From contig NZ_JANUGX010000011.1 in the NCBI RefSeq assembly GCF_024753245.1, forward strand, positions 1-64,000: a stretch of DNA of 64,000 nt. Reading direction: 5' to 3'. Position numbers and translations under genes: made by a program. This document shows positions 50,696 through 60,203 of this stretch, in pieces (position 1 is the stretch's first letter; the number at the start of each line of letters is the position of its first letter). The notes beneath the pieces are model-generated. The model ran no database searches. It was not told where the DNA came from and saw only the letters and a program-made list of their open reading frames with translations. The stretch is from Massilia norwichensis (GTDB lineage: Bacteria; Pseudomonadota; Gammaproteobacteria; Burkholderiales; Burkholderiaceae_D).

Positions 50696-51004
50696 GTTTT
50701 CCTGGTTCGGTGCCGGTCGCGTCCGGTTTTAATGACGTCCCAACTGTGTTCAAACCCGCGACGCCATCCATCCTCATCGGCACCCGTGAGCCGCCTGACA
50801 GGACCGGGCTGCGTTCGTCCATTCCGGACCTTGTAGCTCCAGGCATCCAATCGAGAGCCACTCGTTCTAGAAAAACCACCCATAAGGAAACTCCTCGCTC
50901 CGCACAACTGGATGAACAAGATAGGCTGCAATACCGACGGCAAAGCCAGCAGAGCGTCATGTTTGCGCAGGAAGATGTGCAGGGAAAGGTTTGATCCCCA
51001 TGAT
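50696..51004. other. Intergenic region without convincing genes
   Basis: About 310 bases between the small membrane protein gene and the M20 gene stop. Open frames run through it on both strands, but none shows a recognisable protein or a plausible ribosome site. No repeat or terminator was seen. Confidence 0.5.
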
Positions 51005-52300
51005 TCAGCTTTTCTGGCCTCCCGCCGCCGGCGCCGCAAGCCACGCCAGTGCCGCGACCACCATCGCTTCCACCCCAGCCTCAAGGGTCGGGTGCATGAC
51101 CGGTGCAAAGTAAGGGCTGTGGTTGGTAGGGATTTTATTGATCTCGCCCGCAGCCTTGGCGTTCGCATACACCTCGGGATCGGTGCCGCCGACGAACCAG
51201 AACATGGAAGGCGTTCCCCATGCGGTTCCGAACGATCCGAAATCCTCGCTCGCCGGCGCCGCCCCCACATGGCGCACGCGCTCGGCGTCGAAGTGCTGGC
51301 GGAACGCATCGCCGACCCGCTTGCTGGCGTCGGCGTCGTTGAAGCCTAGCGGATAATGATCCAGCGTCGTGAATTCGGGCGGCCGCGGTGCGCCCGAGGC
51401 TGCGGCCTCGGCATTGGCGATCCGTTCGATGGCCGCAAGTATGCGCTTGCGCACGCCGGTATCGAAGGTGCGTACGTTGAGCTTGATGATGGCATCGTCG
51501 GGAATCACGTTTTCCTTGGTGCCCGCCTGGAGCGCACCGATGGTCACGACGGCGGACTCGTCCGCGGCGATCTCCCGCGACACGATGGTTTGCAGGCGCA
51601 TCACCGTCGCGGCGGCCATCACCACGGGATCGATGGCTGCCTGCGGCATCGATCCATGGGCGCCGCGCCCGAACAGGCGTATCTGCAGGCTGTCTGCGGC
51701 GGATGTGATCGCGCCGGCCCGGCCGCCGAGATTGCCGGCAGGGCCCACCATGACGTGCTGCCCGAGCACGATATCGGGCTTGGGAAAGCGGTCGAACAGG
51801 CCGTCGTCGAGCATGGCGCGCGCGCCCTCCGCCGTTTCTTCCGCCGGCTGGAACACCGCCATCACGGTGCCCTGCCATGCGTCGCGTGATTGGGCGAGCA
51901 AGGCGGTGGCCCCTGCCAGCCAGGCGACGTGCATGTCGTGCCCACAAGCGTGCATCACCGGGACCGACTTGCCTTCGCGATTCGTTACCCTGATCTTGCT
52001 CGCATACGGCAGTCCGGTCGCTTCCTCGACAGGCAAGGCATCCATGTCGGCACGCAGCATGACCGTTGGCCCCTCGCCGTTGCGCAGCAGGCCGACGACC
52101 CCGGTGCCGCCAATCCCGGCCGTCACATCGTAACCGGCCTTGCGTAGGTGCTCTGCCGCCAGGCCTGCGGTCCTGGTTTCCTGCATCGACAATTCAGGAT
52201 GGGCATGCACATCGGTATACAAGGCTTCCAGGTCCGGTAACAGGCTGTGCAGGCCGGCCAGAACTTTCCCCGTGCTGTCTGCTGGTACGTTCATCGCCAT
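51005..52300 (-). CDS. M20-family amidohydrolase
   Basis: A 431-residue metallohydrolase of the M20D type (hippurate/IAA-amino acid hydrolase group). The zinc-binding segments are visible: RADMDALPVEE (Asp), HACGHDMHVAWLAGA with two His, AEETAEGARAML (Glu pair) and HSPYFAPVMHPTLEAG (last His). The dimerisation lid is the RLFGRGAHGSMPQAAIDP segment. It would hydrolyse N-acyl amino acids or similar amides in the cytoplasm; no signal peptide is present. A GGGGAG site lies before the ATG at 52300. It stands alone downstream of the PDH terminator. Confidence 0.9.
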   Translation of the reverse strand: MAMNVPADSTGKVLAGLHSLLPDLEALYTDVHAHPELSMQETRTAGLAAEHLRKAGYDVTAGIGGTGVVGLLRNGEGPTVMLRADMDALPVEEATGLPYASKIRVTNREGKSVPVMHACGHDMHVAWLAGATALLAQSRDAWQGTVMAVFQPAEETAEGARAMLDDGLFDRFPKPDIVLGQHVMVGPAGNLGGRAGAITSAADSLQIRLFGRGAHGSMPQAAIDPVVMAAATVMRLQTIVSREIAADESAVVTIGALQAGTKENVIPDDAIIKLNVRTFDTGVRKRILAAIERIANAEAAASGAPRPPEFTTLDHYPLGFNDADASKRVGDAFRQHFDAERVRHVGAAPASEDFGSFGTAWGTPSMFWFVGGTDPEVYANAKAAGEINKIPTNHSPYFAPVMHPTLEAGVEAMVVAALAWLAAPAAGGQKS

Positions 52301-52420
52301 ATCTCCCCGTCAAAAGGTGAACGATGCGACTTGGGCGTACGGTGGCGCTTGGCCGCCGTTTCACAGTACTGTACATGCATGCCGATTCCGGTGCCGCCGC
52401 GAACGGAACTGGGCCAGCCG

Positions 52421-52452
52421 AAAAAAAACCGGAACCCAAGGGCTCCGGTTTT
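52421..52452 (-). terminator. Terminator of the pyruvate dehydrogenase operon
   Basis: AAAACCGGA (52425-52433) pairs with TCCGGTTTT (52444-52452); on the minus strand a T8 run follows. It is 36 bases beyond the lpdA stop. Confidence 0.85.
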
Positions 52453-52487
52453 CGATACTTCACTTGGCTGAAAGCTCAGCGCCGATT

Positions 52488-54362
52488 TCAGCGCTTGCGC
52501 GGCGGCGGCAGATCGGTGCAAACACCCTCATAAGCCTCAGCCGCCATACCGATCGACTCGCCCAAGGTCGGGTGCGGGTGGATGGTCTTGCCGATGTCGA
52601 TGCCATCCGCGCCCATCTCGATCGCCAGCGCGATCTCGCCGATCATGTCGCCGGCGCTGGTGCCGACGATGGTGCCGCCGATGATGCGGTGGGTCTCGGC
52701 GTCGAACAGCAGCTTGGTGAAGCCTTCCGAACGGCCGTTGGCAACGGCGCGGCCCGATGCGGCCCACGGGAAGTGGCCCTTCTCGACCTTGACGCCCTTG
52801 GCCTTGGCTTCTTCCTCGGTCAGGCCGACCCAGGCCACTTCCGGATCGGTGTAGGCCACCGACGGGATGACTTTCGCATCGAAGTAGGCCTTCTCGCCGT
52901 GCGCGGCTTCCGCAGCGACGTGGGCTTCATGCACGGCCTTGTGCGCCAGCATGGGCTGGCCCACCAGGTCGCCGATCGCGAAGATGTGCGGCACGTTGGT
53001 ACGCATCTGGCCGTCCACGCCGATGAAGCCGCGGTCGGTCACTGCCACGCCGGCAGCTTCCGCCCCGATCTTCTTGCCGTTCGGGCTGCGGCCCACGGCC
53101 ACCAGCACCAGGTCGTAGACCTGCGGTTCCGGTGCGGCCTTGCCTTCTTCGGCCGACTCGAACGTCACCTTGATGCCTTCGGCCAGCGCTTCCACGCCGA
53201 CGGTCTTGGTCTTCAACATGATGTTGTCGAAGCGGTGCGCGTTGAACTTCTGCCAGACCTTGACGGCCTCGCGGTCCGCGCCCTGCATCAGGCCGTCCAT
53301 CATCTCGACCACGTCGATGCGCGCACCCAGGGTCGAGTACACGGTCGCCATTTCCAGGCCGATGATGCCGCCGCCGATGACCAGCATGCGCTTCGGCACC
53401 TGGCGCAGTTCGAGCGCGCCGGTCGAATCGACGATGCGCGGATCTTCCGGCACGAAGGGCAGCTTCACGACCGAGGAACCGGCCGCGATGATCGCCTTCT
53501 GGAATTGCACGACCTTCCTGCCGCCGTCCGGACCGGTCACTTCGATGTGGTTCGGGCTCAGGAATTTGCCGACGCCCTGCACCACGTTGACCTTGCGCGA
53601 CTTGGCCATGCCGGCCAGGCCGCCGGTCATGGTCTTGATGACCTTGTCCTTGTAGGCGCGCAGCTTGTCGATGTCGACGTCGGGCTTGGCGAAGCTGACG
53701 CCGATGTCGGCCATGTGTGCGGTCTCGTCCATGATGTGCGCCACGTGCAGCAGCGCCTTGGACGGGATGCAGCCCACGTTCAGGCAGACGCCGCCCAGGG
53801 TCGCGTACTTCTCGACCAGCACGGTGTTCATGCCGAGGTCGGCGGAGCGGAAGGCGGCCGAGTAGCCGCCCGGACCCGCGCCCAGGACCATCATCTCGCA
53901 TTCGACGTCGACCTGGCCGCTGTAGCTCGATGCGGCCGGGGCCGGCACGGCGTTCTTCGGTGCCGCGTCGGCTTTATGCGCCGGTGCGTAGGAATCGGTC
54001 GGGCCGGCGGCGGCGGTCGGTGCCGCAGCCTGCGCGCCGATCTGTGCGGCCGGCTTGTCGGACGACGATGCGCCAGCAGCAGCCGGTGCCGGTGCAGCAG
54101 CCGGCGCTGCGCCAGCGCCCGCACCCGACTCGTCCAGGACCAGCAGCAGCGAACCTTCGCCCACCTTGTCGCCGACCTTGACCTTCAGTTCCTTGATCGT
54201 GCCGGCGTGGGTCGACGGGATCTCCATGCTGGCCTTGTCGGACTCCACGGTCACCAGCGACTGGTCGACCTTGATGGTGTCGCCCGGCTTGACCATCAGC
54301 TCGATGACTTCGACTTCCTTGAAATCGCCGATGTTGGGTACTTTGACTTCAACGGTGCTCAT
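52488..54362 (-). CDS. lpdA: Dihydrolipoyl dehydrogenase (E3) with N-terminal lipoyl domain
   Basis: E3 reoxidises the dihydrolipoamide of the pyruvate dehydrogenase complex, using FAD and NAD+. The 624-residue protein begins with a lipoyl domain ([20 protein letters not shown], with the lipoylated Lys in [16 protein letters not shown]) and a Ala/Pro-rich linker (about 85-150). The E3 core starts at [19 protein letters not shown]. The redox cysteines lie in [16 protein letters not shown], and the C-terminal His-Glu base is in [10 protein letters not shown]-like [10 protein letters not shown]. It follows aceF directly on the same strand, 12 bases after its stop. A lipoyl domain on E3 is regular in betaproteobacteria. 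Confidence 0.97.
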   Translation of the reverse strand: MSTVEVKVPNIGDFKEVEVIELMVKPGDTIKVDQSLVTVESDKASMEIPSTHAGTIKELKVKVGDKVGEGSLLLVLDESGAGAGAAPAAAPAPAAAGASSSDKPAAQIGAQAAAPTAAAGPTDSYAPAHKADAAPKNAVPAPAASSYSGQVDVECEMMVLGAGPGGYSAAFRSADLGMNTVLVEKYATLGGVCLNVGCIPSKALLHVAHIMDETAHMADIGVSFAKPDVDIDKLRAYKDKVIKTMTGGLAGMAKSRKVNVVQGVGKFLSPNHIEVTGPDGGRKVVQFQKAIIAAGSSVVKLPFVPEDPRIVDSTGALELRQVPKRMLVIGGGIIGLEMATVYSTLGARIDVVEMMDGLMQGADREAVKVWQKFNAHRFDNIMLKTKTVGVEALAEGIKVTFESAEEGKAAPEPQVYDLVLVAVGRSPNGKKIGAEAAGVAVTDRGFIGVDGQMRTNVPHIFAIGDLVGQPMLAHKAVHEAHVAAEAAHGEKAYFDAKVIPSVAYTDPEVAWVGLTEEEAKAKGVKVEKGHFPWAASGRAVANGRSEGFTKLLFDAETHRIIGGTIVGTSAGDMIGEIALAIEMGADGIDIGKTIHPHPTLGESIGMAAEAYEGVCTDLPPPRKR

Positions 54363-54374
54363 ATGCTCGGCTCC

Positions 54375-56042
54375 TTACAGCAGCGTCTTGCGCAGGTCGG
54401 CCAGGACGTCGGCCAGGTAGGCGGCGAAGCGTGCCGCACCGGCGCCGTCGATCACGCGGTGGTCGTACGACAGTGCGATCGGCTGCATCAGGCGCGGCTG
54501 GAAGGTCGAGCCGTCCCACACCGGCTTCATCGCCGACTTGGACAGGCCCAGGATGGCCACTTCCGGTGCGTTGATGATCGGCGTGAAGTTGGTGCCGCCG
54601 ATGCCGCCCAGCGACGAGATCGTGAAGGTCGCGCCCTGCATGTTGGCCGGCGACAGTTTGCCTTCGCGCGCCTGCGCGGACAGTTCGCCCATCTCGGTGG
54701 CGATCTGCGAGACCGACTTCTTGTCGGCGTCCTTGATCACCGGGACCACCAGGCCGTTCGGCGTGTCGGCCGCGAAGCCGATGTTGTAGTACTGCTTGAG
54801 GATCAGCGCGCCGTTCGGCTCGTCCAGCGAGGCGTTAAACGCCGGGAACTTCTTCAGTGCGGCGACCGACGCCTTGATCACGAAGGCCAGCATGGTCAGC
54901 TTGACCGGCGACTTGGCTTTCGCGTACGCGGCGTTGGAGTCGACGCGGAAGGCTTCCAGGTCGGTCACGTCGGCTTCTTCGAAGTGCGTGACGTGCGGGA
55001 TCATGACCCAGTTGCGGTGCAGGTTCGGACCGCTGATCTTCTTGATGCGCGAGAGCGGCTGCACTTCCGTCGGGCCGAACTTGCTGAAGTCCAGCGACGG
55101 CCACGGCAGCAGATTCATGCCACCACCACCGCCGGCGGCTGCCGGTGCGGCGGTCGGGGCTGCGGTCATCACGCCTTTGACGAAGCCCTGCACGTCCTGC
55201 TGGGTGATGCGGCCCTTCGGACCGGAACCCTTGACCTTGCCGAGATCGACGCCCAGTTCGCGGGCGAATTTACGCACCGACGGCGAAGCGTGGGCGTTGG
55301 CGAAGCTCGGGGCCGGGCCGGCCGGCGCCCCGGCGGACGATGCGGCAGGTGCGGCGGCCAGCGCCGGTGCTGCTGCCGGTGCGCTGGCAGCAGCCGCCGG
55401 TGCGGCGGCAGCCGGCGCTGCGGCTGCTGCAGGCGCCGGCGTTGCGGCGGCGGCGCCGGTCGTTTCGACCAGCAGCACCAGCGAACCCTTGGCGACCTTG
55501 TCGCCTACCTTGACCTTGATTTCCTTGACGGTGCCGGCGTGGCTGGACGGGATCTCCATGCTCGCCTTGTCCGATTCGACCGTGATCAGCGACTGTTCGA
55601 CCTTGATCTGGTCGCCCGGCTTCACCATCACTTCGATGACTTCGACTTCCTTGAAATCGCCAATGTCCGGCACGGTGACTTCGACGATGCCGCCCGATGC
55701 AGCCGGTGCGGCCGGTGCGGCCGGTGCCGCGGCTGGTGCCTGAGCGGCCGCGGCAGGCGCAGCAGCCGGGGCTGCGGCCGGAGCCGGCGCAGCCTCGGCG
55801 CCGGCAGCTTCTTCGAGCATCAGCACGACCGAACCTTCGGCAACCTTGTCGCCGACCTTGACCTTGATTTCCTTGACGACGCCGGCATGGCTGGACGGGA
55901 TCTCCATGCTGGCCTTGTCCGATTCCACCGTGACCAGCGACTGGTCGACCTTGATGCTGTCGCCCGGCTTGACCATCAGCTCGATCACTTCCACTTCCTT
56001 GAAGTCGCCGATGTCGGGGACTTTGACTTCCACAATGCTCAT
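54375..56042 (-). CDS. aceF: Dihydrolipoamide acetyltransferase (E2) of pyruvate dehydrogenase
   Basis: E2 forms the core of the complex and moves the acetyl group to CoA. The 555 residues hold two lipoyl domains (about 1-80 and 120-200, each with [16 protein letters not shown]), joined by Ala/Pro-rich hinges. The E1/E3-binding domain is ASPSVRKFARELGVDLGKVKGSGPKGRITQQD. The catalytic domain ends with IALSYDHRVIDGAGAARF, which has the active His. The start at 56042 gives MSIVEVKVPDIGDF; the longer frame to 56108 extends into a palindromic repeat and is a by-product. The gene lies between aceE and lpdA in one operon. Confidence 0.97.
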   Translation of the reverse strand: MSIVEVKVPDIGDFKEVEVIELMVKPGDSIKVDQSLVTVESDKASMEIPSSHAGVVKEIKVKVGDKVAEGSVVLMLEEAAGAEAAPAPAAAPAAAPAAAAQAPAAAPAAPAAPAASGGIVEVTVPDIGDFKEVEVIEVMVKPGDQIKVEQSLITVESDKASMEIPSSHAGTVKEIKVKVGDKVAKGSLVLLVETTGAAAATPAPAAAAAPAAAAPAAAASAPAAAPALAAAPAASSAGAPAGPAPSFANAHASPSVRKFARELGVDLGKVKGSGPKGRITQQDVQGFVKGVMTAAPTAAPAAAGGGGGMNLLPWPSLDFSKFGPTEVQPLSRIKKISGPNLHRNWVMIPHVTHFEEADVTDLEAFRVDSNAAYAKAKSPVKLTMLAFVIKASVAALKKFPAFNASLDEPNGALILKQYYNIGFAADTPNGLVVPVIKDADKKSVSQIATEMGELSAQAREGKLSPANMQGATFTISSLGGIGGTNFTPIINAPEVAILGLSKSAMKPVWDGSTFQPRLMQPIALSYDHRVIDGAGAARFAAYLADVLADLRKTLL

Positions 56043-56081
56043 GTTTGTTAACTCCGTATTTTTGTCGTTAGCTTCAGAGCC

Positions 56082-56157
56082 GTCATCCCCGCGCAGGCGG
56101 GGATCCAAGTTTGTGGCGGACCACAGAAACTTGGGTTCCCGCCTGCGCGGGAACGAC
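56082..56157. repeat. Intergenic palindromic repeat, copy B
   Basis: A 76-base element between aceE and aceF. Outer arms (GTCATCCCCGC at the left, GCGGGAACGAC at the right) and an inner palindrome (CCAAGTTT and AAACTTGG) make a long hairpin. The centre (GTGGCGGACCA) is shared with copy C. Confidence 0.82.
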
Positions 56158-56171
56158 GCATCTCGAGAGCA

Positions 56172-58868
56172 TTACTGGGTCACAGGATTCGGCTTGTTCG
56201 GATCGATGCCGTACTTCGCGATGGCCTCGGCCACGGTCGATGCCGGGATCTTGCCTTCCTCGGCCAGGGACTTCAGCGCGGCGACCGTGATGTAGTAGCG
56301 GTTCACCTCGAAGAACTCGCGCAGCTTGACGCGCGAATCCGAGCGGCCGAAACCGTCGGTGCCCAGCACCTTGTAGGTGCGGCCGTTCGGGATGTAGGCG
56401 CGGATCTGCTCGGCGAACAGGCGCATGTAGTCGGTGGTCGCGACGATCGGGCCGGTGGTGTCCTTCAGCAGCTGGGTCACGTACGGCAGGCGTGCTTCTT
56501 CCTGCGGGTGCACCAGGTTCCAGCGGTCGGCGTCCTGGCCATCGCGGGCCAGCAGCGTCAGCGACGGGCAGGACCAGACGTCGGCGGCCACGTTCCAGTC
56601 GTTCTTCAGCAGTTCGGCGGCGAACACGGACTCGCGCAGGATCGTGCCCGAGCCCATCAGCTGGACGCGGTTGGCGGCGCTCTTGTCGCCTTCCTGCAGC
56701 AGGTACATACCTTTGAGGATGCCCTCTTCGGTACCCGGCTTCAGGCCCGGCTGCTCGTAGTTCTCGTTCATGATGGTGATGTAGTAGAAGACGTCTTCCT
56801 GCTTCTCCACCATGCGCTTCAGGCCGTCCTGGATGATCACCGCCACTTCGTGGCCGTAGGTCGGGTCGTAAGGAATGCAGTTCGGGACCGTGGCCGCGAT
56901 GATGTGGCTGTGGCCGTCCTCGTGCTGCAGGCCTTCGCCGTTCAGCGTGGTGCGGCCGGCGGTGCCGCCCATCAGGAAGCCGCGGGCGCGGATGTCGCCT
57001 GCCAGCCAGACCAGGTCGCCGACGCGCTGCATGCCGAACATCGAGTAGAAGGTGTAGAACGGGATCATCACGCGGTTGTTCGACGAGTAGGACGTCGCCG
57101 CGGCGATCCACGAGCACATGCCGCCCGCTTCGTTGATACCCTCTTGCAGGATCTGGCCCGCTTTATCTTCGCGGTAGTACATCACCTGGTCCTTGTCGAC
57201 CGGCTCGTACAGCTGACCCTGCTGGTTGAAGATACCGATCTGGCGGAACAGGCCTTCCATGCCGAAGGTACGCGATTCGTCGACCAGGATCGGCACGATG
57301 CGCTGGCCGATTTCCTTGTCCTTCAGCAGCGTGGTGATCACGCGCACATAGGCCTGGGTGGTCGAGATCTCGCGGCCCGGGGCGGTCGGATCCAGCACGG
57401 CCTTGAAGGTTTCCAGCGGCGGCACCGGCAGCTTTTCGTCAGCCTGTTCGCGGCGCGCCGGCAGGTAGCCGCCGAGGGCCGCGCGGCGCTCGTGCAGGTA
57501 CTTGATCTCGGGCGCGTCGTCGGACGGCTTGAAGAACGGGATCTCGGCCAGCTTGTCGTCCGGGATCGGGATCGCGAAGCGGTCGCGCATTTCGCGGATG
57601 GCTTCGTCGTCCAGCTTCTTGGTCTGGTGCGCGGTGTTGCGCGCCTCGCCCGACTTGCCCATGCCGAAGCCCTTGACGGTCTTGACCAGCAGGACGGTCG
57701 GCGAGCCCTTGTTTTCCTGGGCGTTCTTGAAGGCGGCGTAGATCTTGTGCGGATCGTGGCCGCCGCGGGTCAGGCGCCAGATGTCGTCGTCGGTCATGTT
57801 GGCAACCATCTTCAGCAGCTCGGGGTGCTTGCCGAAGAAGTGCTTGCGCACGTAGGCGCCGTCTTTTGCCTTGTAGTTCTGGTATTCGCCGTCGACGGTT
57901 TCCATCATCACGCGCTGCAGGATGCCGTCCTTGTCCTTGGCCAGCAGGGCGTCCCAGCCCGGGCCCCAGATGACCTTGACGACATTCCAGCCGGCGCCGC
58001 GGAAGTCCGCTTCCAGTTCCTGGATGATCTTGCCGTTGCCGCGCACCGGACCGTCCAGGCGCTGCAGGTTGCAGTTGACGACCATGACCAGGTTGTCGAG
58101 CTTCTCGCGCGCGGCCATGCCGATCGCGCCCATCGATTCCGGCTCATCCATCTCGCCGTCGCCGCAGAAGACCCAGACCTTGCGGTTGTCGGTGTCGGCG
58201 ATGCCGCGCGCGTTCAGGTACTTCAGGAAGCGCGCCTGGTAGATCGCCATCAGCGGGCCCAGGCCCATCGACACGGTCGGGAACTGCCAGAAGTTCGGCA
58301 TCAGTTTCGGGTGCGGGTACGAAGACAGCCCCTTGCCGTCGACTTCGCGACGGAAGTTCAGCAGCTGTTCTTCGGTCAGGCGGCCTTCGAGGAAGGCGCG
58401 GGCATACACGCCCGGCGAGGAGTGGCCCTGGATGTACAGCAGGTCGCCGCCGTGGTTTTCGCTCGGCGCGCGCCAGAAGTGGTTGAAGCCGATGCCCAGC
58501 ATGTTGGCCAGCGAGGCGAAGGACGACAGGTGGCCGCCCAGGTCGCCGTCGGCGCGGTTGGCCTTGACGACCATCGCCATGGCGTTCCAGCGCATCCACG
58601 AGCGCAGGCGCTCTTCATATTCGAGGTTGCCCGGGCAGTGCTCTTCGAGGTGCGCCGGGATGGTGTTGACGTAGGCGGTATTGCTGGAGAACGGCATGAG
58701 GGCGCCGCGGCGGCGGGCCAGGTCGACCAGGCGCTCCAGCAGGTAGTGCGCGCGATCGGTGCCTTCGAATTCGATGACTGCTTCGAGCGCGTCGAGCCAT
58801 TCCTTGGTCTCGAGCGTATCCGGGTCGTTGGCCGCTTGGGCGGTCAACTGGTCGAGTTGAGCTGACAT
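56172..58868 (-). CDS. aceE: Pyruvate dehydrogenase E1 component
   Basis: Thiamine-diphosphate-dependent decarboxylase, 898 residues, the homodimeric E1 type. It begins MSAQLDQLTAQAANDPDTLE and shows the E1 stretch GNLEYEERLRSWMRWNAMAMV, GHLSSFASLANMLGIGFNHFWRA, the ThDP motif GDGEMDEPESMG (GDGX about 26 residues before NCNLQ: VVNCNLQRLDGPVRGN), and a C-terminal third with GTDGFGRSDSRVKLR. GGAG lies before the ATG at 58868; longer frames to 58922 are unlikely. aceF follows after 130 bases that hold a palindromic repeat. Transcription should start at the promoter at 58968-58996. Confidence 0.98.
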   Translation of the reverse strand: MSAQLDQLTAQAANDPDTLETKEWLDALEAVIEFEGTDRAHYLLERLVDLARRRGALMPFSSNTAYVNTIPAHLEEHCPGNLEYEERLRSWMRWNAMAMVVKANRADGDLGGHLSSFASLANMLGIGFNHFWRAPSENHGGDLLYIQGHSSPGVYARAFLEGRLTEEQLLNFRREVDGKGLSSYPHPKLMPNFWQFPTVSMGLGPLMAIYQARFLKYLNARGIADTDNRKVWVFCGDGEMDEPESMGAIGMAAREKLDNLVMVVNCNLQRLDGPVRGNGKIIQELEADFRGAGWNVVKVIWGPGWDALLAKDKDGILQRVMMETVDGEYQNYKAKDGAYVRKHFFGKHPELLKMVANMTDDDIWRLTRGGHDPHKIYAAFKNAQENKGSPTVLLVKTVKGFGMGKSGEARNTAHQTKKLDDEAIREMRDRFAIPIPDDKLAEIPFFKPSDDAPEIKYLHERRAALGGYLPARREQADEKLPVPPLETFKAVLDPTAPGREISTTQAYVRVITTLLKDKEIGQRIVPILVDESRTFGMEGLFRQIGIFNQQGQLYEPVDKDQVMYYREDKAGQILQEGINEAGGMCSWIAAATSYSSNNRVMIPFYTFYSMFGMQRVGDLVWLAGDIRARGFLMGGTAGRTTLNGEGLQHEDGHSHIIAATVPNCIPYDPTYGHEVAVIIQDGLKRMVEKQEDVFYYITIMNENYEQPGLKPGTEEGILKGMYLLQEGDKSAANRVQLMGSGTILRESVFAAELLKNDWNVAADVWSCPSLTLLARDGQDADRWNLVHPQEEARLPYVTQLLKDTTGPIVATTDYMRLFAEQIRAYIPNGRTYKVLGTDGFGRSDSRVKLREFFEVNRYYITVAALKSLAEEGKIPASTVAEAIAKYGIDPNKPNPVTQ

Positions 58869-58967
58869 TGCTACGTCTCCTTGAGTGTGGTGCCCCACCC
58901 GATCCCCGAATCCATGCTTCATGGGCGTTTGGTGGCGAAAAGACTATCCCTAAATTAAAGCCTGTCG

Positions 58968-58996
58968 ATTCTACCAGTGGCGCACCTGTTTTTCAA
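58968..58996 (-). promoter_or_regulatory. Sigma70 promoter of the pyruvate dehydrogenase operon
   Basis: On the minus strand TTGAAA (58991-58996) and TAGAAT (58968-58973) are 17 bases apart, with a TGG just before the -10 (extended -10). The start would be about 90 bases before aceE. No PdhR-like operator could be recognised. Confidence 0.65.
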
Positions 58997-59058
58997 AATA
59001 CGATATACGATTTCATAATATGGTAAATGCTGATGCGCGGCGCATGCACAGTACGTAC

Positions 59059-59133
59059 GTCGTTCCCGCGGAGGCGGGAACCCAAGTTCGTGGCGGACCA
59101 AAAAACTTGGATTCCCGCCTGCGCGGGAATGAC
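59059..59133. repeat. Intergenic palindromic repeat, copy C
   Basis: A 75-base element between the PDH promoter and folD. It is near-identical in layout and centre to copy B, so copies B and C flank aceE. Copy A at 32331 shares only the outer arms. Confidence 0.82.
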
Positions 59134-59241
59134 GTCGTGACGGAAATTACGGCTGAGAACGGCAACCTGAAGTCAAACTCAGGCACGTCGACAAATATGA
59201 CAACGAACGGCTCATCGCGGCGCGCGATACCCGGCTGCCCT

Positions 59242-59247
59242 TATAAT
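59242..59247 (+). promoter_or_regulatory. Possible -10 box of folD
   Basis: A perfect TATAAT lies 29 bases before the folD ATG, but no good -35 element is seen 17 bases upstream. Confidence 0.4.
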
Positions 59248-59276
59248 TTCGTTTTTGTCCATCCTCGAGCCCTGCC

Positions 59277-60185
59277 ATGCCCGCCCAACTGATCGACGGA
59301 GTCAAACTTTCCCAACAACTGCGCGCCGACATCGCCCGCCGCGCCGCCGAACTCACCGCCCAGGGCCACCAGCCCGGTCTGGCCGTGATCATCGTCGGCG
59401 ACGATCCGGCCAGCCACGTCTATGTGCGCAACAAAGTCAAAGCCTGCGGCGAAGCCGGCTTCCACTCCGTGCTGGAAAAGTACGAGGCCGATTTTTCGGA
59501 AGCCGCCCTGCTGGAACGCATCGCCGCGCTGAACGTCGACCCAGCCATCCACGGCATCCTCGTGCAGATGCCGCTGCCGAAGCACATCGATCCGTCGAAG
59601 GTGATCGAGGCGATCGCCACCACCAAGGACGTCGATGGCTACTCGGTGCTGTCGGCCGGCGAGCTGGTCGCCAACCTGCCGGGCTTCCGCCCCTGCACGC
59701 CCTACGGCTGCATGAAGCTGATCGAAACCACCGGCATCGACCTGCGCGGCAAGCACGCGGTGGTGGTCGGCCGTTCCAACACCGTCGGCAAGCCGATGGC
59801 ATTGCTGCTCTTGCAGGCCAACGCCACCGTCACCATCTGCCATAGCGCGACCCCGGACCTGGGCTACCACACCCGCCAGGCCGATGTGATCGTCGCCGCC
59901 GTCGGCCGCCGCAACACCGTCACCGCCGACATGGTCAAGCCGGGCGCGATCGTGATCGACGTCGGCATGAACCGCAATGACGAAGGCAAGCTGTGCGGCG
60001 ACGTCGATTTCGATGGCGTCAGCGAAGTGGCCTCGCACATTACGCCGGTGCCGGGCGGTGTCGGCCCGATGACGATTACCATGCTGTTGATGAATACCCT
60101 CGAGTCCGCGGAACGTGGACTTGCCAAGAAACAAGTAGCAGTCGATCCGGCTGCCGGGATGATCCCGAAGCCGGACATCGCCTGA
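59277..60185 (+). CDS. folD: Methylene-THF dehydrogenase / methenyl-THF cyclohydrolase
   Basis: FolD converts methylene-THF to formyl-THF precursors, supplying one-carbon units for purine and methionine synthesis. The 302-residue protein has the N-terminal [32 protein letters not shown] stretch with the catalytic Lys, the [12 protein letters not shown] motif, the Rossmann segment [18 protein letters not shown] and the C-terminal [18 protein letters not shown]. The start codon at 59277 gives [20 protein letters not shown], the expected start. The 19-base gap to prlC suggests co-transcription. No anomalies. Confidence 0.97.
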   Translation: MPAQLIDGVKLSQQLRADIARRAAELTAQGHQPGLAVIIVGDDPASHVYVRNKVKACGEAGFHSVLEKYEADFSEAALLERIAALNVDPAIHGILVQMPLPKHIDPSKVIEAIATTKDVDGYSVLSAGELVANLPGFRPCTPYGCMKLIETTGIDLRGKHAVVVGRSNTVGKPMALLLLQANATVTICHSATPDLGYHTRQADVIVAAVGRRNTVTADMVKPGAIVIDVGMNRNDEGKLCGDVDFDGVSEVASHITPVPGGVGPMTITMLLMNTLESAERGLAKKQVAVDPAAGMIPKPDIA

Positions 60186-60203
60186 ACTTTTAGAAGGAGC
60201 GCC

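Noticed and set aside
50580-51044. Minus-strand frame in the gap between the small membrane protein and the M20 gene
   Set aside because: No recognisable protein, no ribosome site, and part of it overlaps the small membrane protein gene.
52140-56051. A 1303-codon plus-strand frame opposite the PDH genes
   Set aside because: It is antisense to lpdA and aceF, His/Arg/Asp-rich without domain sense, and has no ribosome site. High GC makes long shadow frames common.
56043-56108. N-terminal extension of aceF
   Set aside because: The extension reads through the palindromic repeat (MDPRLRGDDG), which is a typical repeat-derived artefact.
58869-59058. A PdhR operator in front of aceE
   Set aside because: No clear match to the PdhR-type consensus could be recognised near the promoter.
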